Part shown: positions 57,575 through 64,000 of the stretch, piece after piece
How positions within the stretch are numbered: position 1 is the stretch's first letter
How the letters are laid out: each line of letters opens with the position of its first letter
Origin: Prevotella sp.
GTDB lineage: Bacteria > Bacteroidota > Bacteroidia > Bacteroidales > Bacteroidaceae
Reading direction: 5' to 3'
Assembly (NCBI GenBank): GCA_017462915.1
Contig: JAFTQG010000018.1
Location: forward strand, 31,338 to 95,337
DNA: 64,000 nt
The notes under the pieces: generated by a model
The model's database searches: none
Told to the model about the DNA's origin: nothing
What the model saw: only the letters and a program-made list of their open reading frames with translations
Translations under genes and position numbers: made by a program

Positions 57575-60259
57575 ATGAAAGTATCTCTTATCTCAGGTCT
57601 TTTGCTCTGTTCAGCAAGCGTTATGGCACAGAGGATAGACTTTAACATCTCCAATCAGTCCAAGACAACCACGGAGGAGAACTTCCAGCCATGGGAGGTG
57701 GGACGCGTGGAAAGCGACATCCAGACGTTCACTGCCGACGATGGCAGTGCCGTGACCATAAAGGTCGAGGCGGTGACAGCCACAGGCTATGCCGGAAACG
57801 CCGTCTACTGCAACTGGTGGAAAGACGGTGCGAAGACCAAGAACCAGCTCCTCGGCGACGCTATCTACCCGATAATCCTTGAAGACGGCAACTTCTCCGC
57901 CTCCACAGACTCGCCGATGGGTCTGCGGTTCACCATCAGCGGCCTCGCCGAAGGCGTGCACTCGCTCTGCGCATACCATAACAACACCGACGGAAAGACC
58001 GCTCCCGGATACCCTAAGGTGAAGGTTCTTGTAGACGGAGTGACGGTGACGGAGGGCGTGGAGCAGACCATACGCCAGGAGAGCAACTCCCTTTCAGGCA
58101 TGTCGTATATACAGTTCAATGCCGTGAAAGACAGGGATGTCGTCGTGGAGTATGTCTCCACACCGAAGGCAGGCACAGAGTATATCAACAATTATGTCGC
58201 TGTCAACGCCCTTATATTTGACCGTCCCAATCCCAAGACCACAGCCTCTGACCCTTATCCTGCCAATACCGACATGCACGCCTGTGCCGTCGACGCTCCC
58301 GACGATGAGGCAGGAGACATCGTGCTGACATGGAAACCGGCGTCAACGGCCGTAAAACATCATGTCATGCTCGGCACTTCGCCCGACAATCTCTCCGAGA
58401 TGGCGGCGACAACGGCGACGAGTTACGCCACGCAGGGTCTCACAAACCATAATATATATTACTGGCGCATAGACGAGGAGGACGCCGCAGGCAACAGATA
58501 TGAGGGCGATACATGGTCGTTCCGCCCGAGACATCTCGCCTTCCCCGGTGCTGAAGGCTACGGCCGTTTTGCCATAGGAGGACGCGGAGGCATGGTATAT
58601 CATGTCACATCTCTTGAAGACGATGTAGACAATCCGCAGCCGGGCACATTCCGATACGGCATCCGCAACCTTACAGGTCCACGCACAATAGTGTTCGATG
58701 TGTCAGGATATATCACCCTGAAAGGCCGCCTCACCTGCTCCGACAAGTATGTCACCATCGCCGGACAGACAGCTCCAGGCGAAGGCATCACGTTCCGCGG
58801 CGCACCGCTCGGTGTCAATTCCGACGGCATAACGCGCTTTATACGCAGCTACCGCGGCTATGCCGGCGACACCAGCGGTCCTATAGAGTCTGAGCAGAAC
58901 AAGGGTCTCGACGGCCTCGGCCTTGCCGGCGGCGACCATGCCATAGTGGATCATTGCTCCGTATCGTGGACGACAGACGAGGCCTTCTCCTCACGCGGCG
59001 CCAAGAGCATCACTCTTCAGCGCACCATGCTGTCAGAGTCGCTCAACTGTGCCGACCATCCTAACTACGGCAGCGGTGCACGCCACGGTTATGCCGCGAC
59101 AATAGGCGGCGGACAAGGGTCGGGCGTCGGTTCGTTCCACCATAACCTCCTTGCACACAACGAGGGACGCAACTGGAGTATCTCCGGCGGACTTACCGGC
59201 GGCGGTGAATACGACGGAGCGCACGATGTGTTCAACAACGTCGTCTATAACTGGGGCGGAAGGGCCACAGACGGCGGCACTCATGAGATGAATTTCGTGA
59301 ACAACTATTATAAGAAAGGTCCTGCCACATCGCAGAACTATCTCCTCCGCCTCCAGCTCGAAGGCACGGGAAAGGGCACACAGTCGGCCTATGTCAGCGG
59401 CAATATACGCGAGGAGCTCAACGGTTCGAAGACTTCCGATGCTCTGGGCAAGACATACCGCTACGAGCTCTCCGGCGGACAGACGCTCGACTGGGAACCG
59501 TTCGTCTCCTCACCGTTCTTCCCTTCCTTTGCAAAGGTGGAGAGCGCGGAGCAGGCTTACCGCAATGTCCTCTCCGATGTAGGATGCAACCTGCCGTTCT
59601 TCAATGCCCATGACGCACGCATGGTGCAAGAGACCCTCACTGGAACGACAAGCAAGACGGGCAGCAAGACTGGCAAGAAGGGACTCATAGACCGCGAATG
59701 GGACTCCGAAGGGTATGTCGACATCCCTGAAACGCGCCGTCCTGACGACTATGACACCGACCAGGACGGTATGCCCGACTGGTGGGAGCGCATCAACGGC
59801 CTTTCCGTCATCTCGCCGGACAACAACTCCGACCACGACAATGACGGCTATACCGCCCTCGAGGAGTATCTCAACTGGATGGCACAGCCTCACTATGAGG
59901 CCGTCGGCGGCAAGTCTCTTGACATCCCTCTCTCACCTCTCTTCGCCGGATACTCATCCGCGGCGATGTTTACCGTCACCGGTGCCGGTGCTTCTGTCCA
60001 CGGCAATGTGCTCACGGTGACAGCTCCGTCAGAGGAGACTGTCATGAGCTTCGAGGTCAAGTGTGAGGAGGGAGAATATTCCTTCACACGTACAGTCAAT
60101 GTCCGCGTCCTCGGCACATCGACAGGCATCAGCGATATAGCCCTTGACGGCGGTGTCCCGGCAGAAGGAAAGTCTGCCGCATACAACCTCAACGGCCAGC
60201 GTGTGACATCCTCCGCCCGTGGCATAATAATTACAAACGGTAGGAAAACCGTGAAATAA
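57575..60259 (+). CDS. Secreted multidomain pectate lyase (PL1-like)
   Basis: An 894-aa exported protein. Signal peptide MKVSLISGLLLCSASVMAQ. A beta-sandwich of about 200 residues (20-215) looks like a carbohydrate-binding module, then a fibronectin-type III domain (about 228-312, TWKPASTAVKHHVMLGTSPD). The lyase core runs from AFPGAEGYGRFAIGGRGG (about 323) to NNYYKKGPATSQNY (about 577), with AIVDHCSVSWTTDEAF as the PL1 centre. DTDQDGMPDWWERINGL (about 727-743) is EF-hand-like. The tail AAYNLNGQRV...RGIIITNGRKTV is at the end. It lies 291 bp after the fusion enzyme in the same direction. Confidence 0.88.
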   Translation: MKVSLISGLLLCSASVMAQRIDFNISNQSKTTTEENFQPWEVGRVESDIQTFTADDGSAVTIKVEAVTATGYAGNAVYCNWWKDGAKTKNQLLGDAIYPIILEDGNFSASTDSPMGLRFTISGLAEGVHSLCAYHNNTDGKTAPGYPKVKVLVDGVTVTEGVEQTIRQESNSLSGMSYIQFNAVKDRDVVVEYVSTPKAGTEYINNYVAVNALIFDRPNPKTTASDPYPANTDMHACAVDAPDDEAGDIVLTWKPASTAVKHHVMLGTSPDNLSEMAATTATSYATQGLTNHNIYYWRIDEEDAAGNRYEGDTWSFRPRHLAFPGAEGYGRFAIGGRGGMVYHVTSLEDDVDNPQPGTFRYGIRNLTGPRTIVFDVSGYITLKGRLTCSDKYVTIAGQTAPGEGITFRGAPLGVNSDGITRFIRSYRGYAGDTSGPIESEQNKGLDGLGLAGGDHAIVDHCSVSWTTDEAFSSRGAKSITLQRTMLSESLNCADHPNYGSGARHGYAATIGGGQGSGVGSFHHNLLAHNEGRNWSISGGLTGGGEYDGAHDVFNNVVYNWGGRATDGGTHEMNFVNNYYKKGPATSQNYLLRLQLEGTGKGTQSAYVSGNIREELNGSKTSDALGKTYRYELSGGQTLDWEPFVSSPFFPSFAKVESAEQAYRNVLSDVGCNLPFFNAHDARMVQETLTGTTSKTGSKTGKKGLIDREWDSEGYVDIPETRRPDDYDTDQDGMPDWWERINGLSVISPDNNSDHDNDGYTALEEYLNWMAQPHYEAVGGKSLDIPLSPLFAGYSSAAMFTVTGAGASVHGNVLTVTAPSEETVMSFEVKCEEGEYSFTRTVNVRVLGTSTGISDIALDGGVPAEGKSAAYNLNGQRVTSSARGIIITNGRKTVK

Positions 60260-60267
60260 CCTTCAGG

Positions 60268-60365
60268 ATAATGATAGCCGGAATAGCTGAAATAGCCGCA
60301 ATAGATACTATAGCCTCTATAGCTTCTATTATGGCTATCCCGGCTATCTTGGCTATTCCTACTAT
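60268..60365. repeat. 9-mer palindromic repeat within the pectinase cluster
   Basis: ATAGCCGGA, ATAGCTGAA, ATAGCCGCA, ATAGATACT, ATAGCCTCT, ATAGCTTCT, then complementary units to 60356. It separates the second and third enzymes. Confidence 0.8.
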
Positions 60366-60401
60366 AATATCTATCAAATCAAACTAAATCAACTGACCGA
60401 A

Positions 60402-62543
60402 ATGAAAAGTATCCAGACCGTTCTCCTCTCCGCACTGATAAGTGTGGGAGCCATGGCACAGACGGCGCAGACCGTCTCCGCTGACGGCACGTCAGCCTCC
60501 AGGTACGGCAAAGGCCTCGTGGGCTTCGCCAATTACAGTGACCTTGGTCTCCAAGGCACCACAGGAGGTGCAGGCGGCGCAATCGTACATGTCACGACAC
60601 GTGAGGATTTCGCCAAGTATGCCGCTGCCACGGAGCCCTACATCATCATCCTTGACGCCGACCTCAAAGGCCATTACGACTACAGTACCAATCCCAAGCA
60701 GAAGCATGACGTCATCTCCGTCGGCAGCAACAAGACCATCATCGGCGGCGGAAAGGGCGCACATCTCGACAGCCTCGGCCTTGACATCAAGAACCAGCAG
60801 AACATCATCATACGCAACCTCCGCATCACAAAGGCCGACCCTGACGCCATCGCCTTCCGCAATACACACCATGTATGGGTAGACCACTGCGACCTGTCGA
60901 GCCAGAAACAGGAGAACGATGCCAATGACGGACTGCTCGACTTCACTTACGGCTCCAGCTATCTCACCGTCTCCTGGTGCAGGTTCCATGACCATGACAA
61001 GACCTCCATCTGCTCCTCCGGCACACGAAACATAGCCGACTACGGCCGCCAGCGTGTCACATACCATCACAATGCCTTCATAAACTGCACCCAGCGCAAT
61101 CCGCGCATAGGCTACGGCCTGGGACATATCTTCAACGACTATAACGAGCGCAACACGTCATACGCCGTGGGAATGTTCGCACGTGCCGTGGTAAACGTCG
61201 AGAATTGCCATTTCAAGAACGTCAAGGAGGCGTTCAATCAGATGTATTCTGCCGACTACGGCGAGGAAGATGCCTACTGGGGCTTTGTCAAGAGCACGGG
61301 AAACATCTTCGAGAGCACATCGAACGGCACCTCCGGCAATAGCGAAGGCTTCGACGTGAGCCGTTACTACCATTATGACTTCGCCATGAATCCAGCCTCG
61401 GAAGTCAGCGCACTGACAGCCATGATGGGTTGCATGGAAGGCATTGAAGGCGACATCATCCCTTTCCCTGGCGACGGCGCGATAGGTCTGCTCTCTGGCA
61501 CGACGCTCCGCTGCAGCGACATCGACGGCGCGACAGGCTACAGCTACCGCATAGGAGTGTCGCCGGACGCCATGCACGACTGCGACCCTCAGGCTCTCGC
61601 CCTCCAGCCTCTCACCACCTACTACTGGCAGGTGACGGTCCGCGGAGGCAAGTATGACGGCACGGTGTCTGACATCTTCCGCTTCACGACGGCAGACGCC
61701 AAGGCCCATTTCCCGACCCCTGTAGACGGCGAGGCCAAGGCTCAGCTGCGCGAGATAAAGGGCGAGACATCGCCGTGCGCACCGCTTACGCTGCGCTGGC
61801 GTGACGGTTTCTCTGCCAAGGGGTATAACGTGGTCTTCGCGGATAACGAGAATCTTGACAATGCCGTTACCGCCACCGTCACGGCTCCTGCCTTCCAGCC
61901 CGAGGGACTGCGCCACGGCAAGCAGTATTTCTGGCGCGTGGATGCCGTCAACGGTGACGGACAGACAGTGACGGGCGACCTGTGGACATTCAAGTCGCCT
62001 GTGAGCCACGCCCGTACGGGACGCAACGAGGTGGAACACGCCGTGAGAGGCGCGCTCTGCTTCCCTGAAAGAGACACCACAAAGGGCTGGATCGTCGCCT
62101 CCAACGACTCCTGCAACGTCGGCGACCAAGGCCCTGGCTACATGAGTTTCGTATGGGCAGGCGAGCGCGGAGTGTACAGCCTTACCACGGCATACTTCGA
62201 CGAGTCATCGGGACAGGGAGTCTTCTCCATCTATGTCAACGAGACCCGCAAGGACCAGTGGACTGCCTCGAAGAACAAGAACACAATGGAGCTCCGCCAT
62301 ACCGACGGCGTCTCTCTCGAGCCCGGCGACGAGCTGCGCCTGGAGTTCTATACACAGAAGAACATGCGCTGCCGCACTGACTATATAGACATCGTGCAGA
62401 CATCGACCGGAATACAGGAAATCCCTGCCTCTGACACCGCCTCTGACGATGCCGACGCCCCTGTCTACAACATGACAGGGCAGCGCGTTTCCCCGTCTGC
62501 ACGAGGCATAGTCATCATCGACGGTAAGAAGACTGTGCGCTGA
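60402..62543 (+). CDS. Secreted pectate lyase PL1 with two FN3 domains
   Basis: A 713-aa exported lyase. Signal peptide MKSIQTVLLSALISVGAMAQ. The PL1 core (about 35-345) is of the Pel/Amb type: IIGGGKGAHLDSLGLDIKN, VWVDHCDLSSQ (about 162-172, calcium and substrate site) and YHHNAFINCTQRNPRIG (about 222-238, catalytic arginine). FN3 domains follow at about 355-430 and 460-530, then a C-terminal beta domain (545-670). The tail PVYNMTGQRV...RGIVIIDGKKTV ends it. A strong terminator follows, so this is probably the last gene of the cluster. Confidence 0.92.
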   Translation: MKSIQTVLLSALISVGAMAQTAQTVSADGTSASRYGKGLVGFANYSDLGLQGTTGGAGGAIVHVTTREDFAKYAAATEPYIIILDADLKGHYDYSTNPKQKHDVISVGSNKTIIGGGKGAHLDSLGLDIKNQQNIIIRNLRITKADPDAIAFRNTHHVWVDHCDLSSQKQENDANDGLLDFTYGSSYLTVSWCRFHDHDKTSICSSGTRNIADYGRQRVTYHHNAFINCTQRNPRIGYGLGHIFNDYNERNTSYAVGMFARAVVNVENCHFKNVKEAFNQMYSADYGEEDAYWGFVKSTGNIFESTSNGTSGNSEGFDVSRYYHYDFAMNPASEVSALTAMMGCMEGIEGDIIPFPGDGAIGLLSGTTLRCSDIDGATGYSYRIGVSPDAMHDCDPQALALQPLTTYYWQVTVRGGKYDGTVSDIFRFTTADAKAHFPTPVDGEAKAQLREIKGETSPCAPLTLRWRDGFSAKGYNVVFADNENLDNAVTATVTAPAFQPEGLRHGKQYFWRVDAVNGDGQTVTGDLWTFKSPVSHARTGRNEVEHAVRGALCFPERDTTKGWIVASNDSCNVGDQGPGYMSFVWAGERGVYSLTTAYFDESSGQGVFSIYVNETRKDQWTASKNKNTMELRHTDGVSLEPGDELRLEFYTQKNMRCRTDYIDIVQTSTGIQEIPASDTASDDADAPVYNMTGQRVSPSARGIVIIDGKKTVR

Positions 62544-62591
62544 TGCACACTGCGGAGCCTCTGCTCCATAACCATACAGGATAACAACCTT

Positions 62592-62654
62592 CCCGACAGC
62601 CAAGGCCGTCCGCCTCCATAAGGCATACCGACGGCTTCGGTTGTCGGGATTTTT
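62592..62654 (+). terminator. Terminator of the pectinase cluster
   Basis: CCCGACAGCC and GGCCGTC pair with GACGGC and GGTTGTCGGG, followed by ATTTTTG. A large rho-independent hairpin. Confidence 0.85.
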
Positions 62655-62728
62655 GTTGTGCCTTTGTGAAATATTTGTTGTGCCTTTGTAATAAGTTTGC
62701 TGAGCTTTGATAATGTTTTTGTTGTATC

Positions 62729-62776
62729 TTTTTTTATTGCTGTCCGCTAAAAAAATCAGCGGATAGCAATAAAAAG
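62729..62776. terminator. Second hairpin, bidirectional terminator
   Basis: ATTGCTGTCCGCT pairs with AGCGGATAGCAAT around an A-rich loop, flanked by a T run (62729-62735) and an A run (62771-62775). It isolates the sigma gene from readthrough in either direction. Confidence 0.75.
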
Positions 62777-62844
62777 AAATCGAAGACAGAGGGGAAAAAC
62801 TGAATTTCTGCACACCTGATGAGGCTTTTTTAAAACATTATTTG

Positions 62845-62852
62845 TAAATTTG
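62845..62852 (+). promoter_or_regulatory. Promoter box of the ECF sigma gene
   Basis: TAAATTTG matches TAnnTTTG; the upstream element is poor. A six-codon upstream frame (62917-62937) overlaps the sigma start codon. Confidence 0.45.
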
Positions 62853-62929
62853 CACACAATTACACTTGCTGGTTGTCTCTATACTTCAAGCATTTAAGCA
62901 CAACAGTAAACAAAATATGAATACAACCG

Positions 62930-63484
62930 ATGACTGACAAAGAAATCATACAAGGACTGATAGACAGGAACAACCGCGTGACGGAGGAGTTCTTCTTCGT
63001 ACGATGCCGGCCGCTGTTCCTGAAAATCATCAGCTATGTATTCCCATACAAGGTAGACTATGACGAGTTCGTGAACGAACTGTACCAGTACCTTATGGAG
63101 AACGATGCCGCCAAGCTGCGCGGATTCCAGTACCGATGTTCCGTATACCACTGGCTGAAGGTTCTGGCTATACGCTACTTCATCAAGAAGCGCGACGGAC
63201 TGATAGAAGATTCCTCCCACGAACCTCTTTATGAAGACCACGACAGTGTGGCCGACACGGAACGGAACAGTTCTGCCGGAACGGATCTGGAGCGTCTTTT
63301 TGAACACATGCCGAACAAGCGCTATGTCTATGTCATCCGCAAGCTCGTCCTCGAAGACATGAAGCCCGAGCAGCTGGCACAGGAGATAGGCGTGACGGCG
63401 GCAAACCTTTACAATATCAAGAAACGTGCGATGGCGGCACTCACACGCCTCGCCCTTGAAGAGAAAAACGGCAAACGGTCTTAG
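62930..63484 (+). CDS. ECF-like sigma factor
   Basis: A 184-aa regulator. Region 2 is recognisable at about 8-85 (FVNELYQYLMEND and VYHWLKVLAIRYFIKKRDG), and region 4 helix-turn-helix at about 125-175 (YVIRKLVLEDMKPEQLAQEI and GVTAANLYNIKKRAMAALTR). Length and layout fit an extracytoplasmic-function sigma. The next gene starts 23 bp downstream and resembles a partner (anti-sigma-like), but is broken. Targets are unknown. Confidence 0.75.
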   Translation: MTDKEIIQGLIDRNNRVTEEFFFVRCRPLFLKIISYVFPYKVDYDEFVNELYQYLMENDAAKLRGFQYRCSVYHWLKVLAIRYFIKKRDGLIEDSSHEPLYEDHDSVADTERNSSAGTDLERLFEHMPNKRYVYVIRKLVLEDMKPEQLAQEIGVTAANLYNIKKRAMAALTRLALEEKNGKRS

Positions 63485-63507
63485 CAGACCACAAAAAAGA
63501 AACGATT

Positions 63508-63729
63508 ATGGCAAACATTGACAATATATCCGATGAACTGTTGGCTGCATATCTGGAAGGCAACGCCAGTGCAGACGAGACCATGCAGGTGCTGGACGCC
63601 TTGCAGACAGACGATATCCTGCGGGAGACGCTGGATACGGCATTGAGCATCGATTCAGAAGAAGACACCCACGAAGTGCTGCCCATGATGCCTGAGCATC
63701 GTAAAGGCAAAAGGACAAATGGGCGCTGA
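63508..63729 (+). pseudogene. Broken partner of the ECF sigma gene
   Basis: The frame gives 73 aa starting MANIDNISDELLAAYLEGNA, an N-terminal segment like those of anti-sigma or sensor proteins paired with ECF sigmas. It stops early at 63729. An open frame continues in another register from about 63705 to 63893 (DKWALTAEKLTAERRIRRKL and beyond) with the same charged helical character. This points to a 1-bp indel near 63700-63720. From 63818 the continuation runs into MITE DNA, so the original C-terminus is lost. Confidence 0.55.
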
Positions 63730-63817
63730 CGGCAGAAAAGCTGACTGCCGAGCGTAGGATACGCCGGAAATTGCAGAAGACATATCTTGGATTGGTAAAC
63801 GACCAACCCACAATTAT

Positions 63818-64000
63818 CCCAAATCGGTCATTAGATTTCACTTCGTTTTGTTTTCATCTCCGTTGTATTGCAACCATTTCGTCGAAGGCATAGCGGGCTA
63901 TGTCGAGACGGAACGGGAAGCAAGACAGCGAAGAGAAAGGCGAAACGAACGAAAAGACCATATAACAATAACAGAATATTACTGTATGTCGGTCTAATGA
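63818..64000. mobile_element. MITE, second copy, cut by the window end
   Basis: Begins with the same terminal repeat CCCAAATCGGTCATTAGA (63818-63835) and follows the 44355 copy at high identity through GGCATAGCGGGCTATGTC. The window ends inside the right terminal repeat (TCTAATGA). The 5 bp before it are ATTAT; the expected matching duplication lies outside the window. Confidence 0.9.

Overview
The window reads as a chromosomal segment of a Bacteroidales bacterium, most likely Prevotella-like. Three things support this. Promoters follow the Bacteroidetes form TTTG, about 20 bp, then TAnnTTTG. Start codons are preceded by A/C-rich DNA rather than Shine-Dalgarno sequences. The gene families are typical of the group: several PL1 pectate lyases with a YNxxGQxV...RGIYIxxGKKxV tail, mannonate dehydratase beside an SDR reductase, sigma-54, DUF3108, and AAA/DUF4143 ATPase. 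No rRNA, tRNA or CRISPR array was recognised.

Layout: 1-2009 is the end of a glycosyltransferase cluster (+). 2255-3883 is a secreted PL1 lyase with a clear promoter. 4059-16224 is mostly housekeeping: a polyferredoxin-like membrane protein, an orphan DNA methyltransferase behind a heptamer repeat array, miaB, a PhoN-type phosphatase, ispG, purE, a membrane protein, rpoN, an unknown protein, sufE and a U32 protein. 16398-19067 has a Fic protein with an inverted-repeat operator and a LytTR/phosphodiester-glycosidase pair. 19068-19560 holds a possible small-peptide/antisense-RNA locus. 19587-28018 carries envelope and secreted proteins plus a CoA-transferase. 28396-32424 has cysS, a mannonate reductase and uxuA. 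32713-43666 is the least familiar part: two copies of a cassette (a large secreted protein followed by a 65-71 aa peptide), an AAA ATPase, a sigma-like regulator, an unknown protein and a metallopeptidase-like gene with a G9 tract. 44758-45405 is a PH/SHOCT membrane protein. 45628-50861 is a rhamnose catabolic cluster (rhaB, rhaA, transporter, rhaD). 51160-52476 is nhaD. 53159-62543 is a run of three large pectin-degrading enzymes, one of them a lyase-esterase fusion. 62930-63729 is an ECF-like sigma factor with a broken partner, next to a second copy of a MITE.

Functionally, the window fits pectin use. Secreted lyases and an esterase release galacturonate and rhamnose-containing fragments, the rha cluster degrades rhamnose to dihydroxyacetone phosphate and lactaldehyde, and uxuA with the SDR handles a uronate intermediate. 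No SusC/SusD pair lies in the window.

The most striking feature is the DNA between genes. Nearly every gap is built from short exact-period degenerate repeats: G/T-rich 8-mers (TNGTTTRG or TRCGGTTR), then 9-mers (ATAGCCGNN, often a palindrome), then A/C-rich 8-mers. Five other gaps each hold four units of a 22-bp GGTGACC repeat in exact register. A 192-bp MITE with an 18-bp terminal inverted repeat and a TTTAT target duplication is also present.
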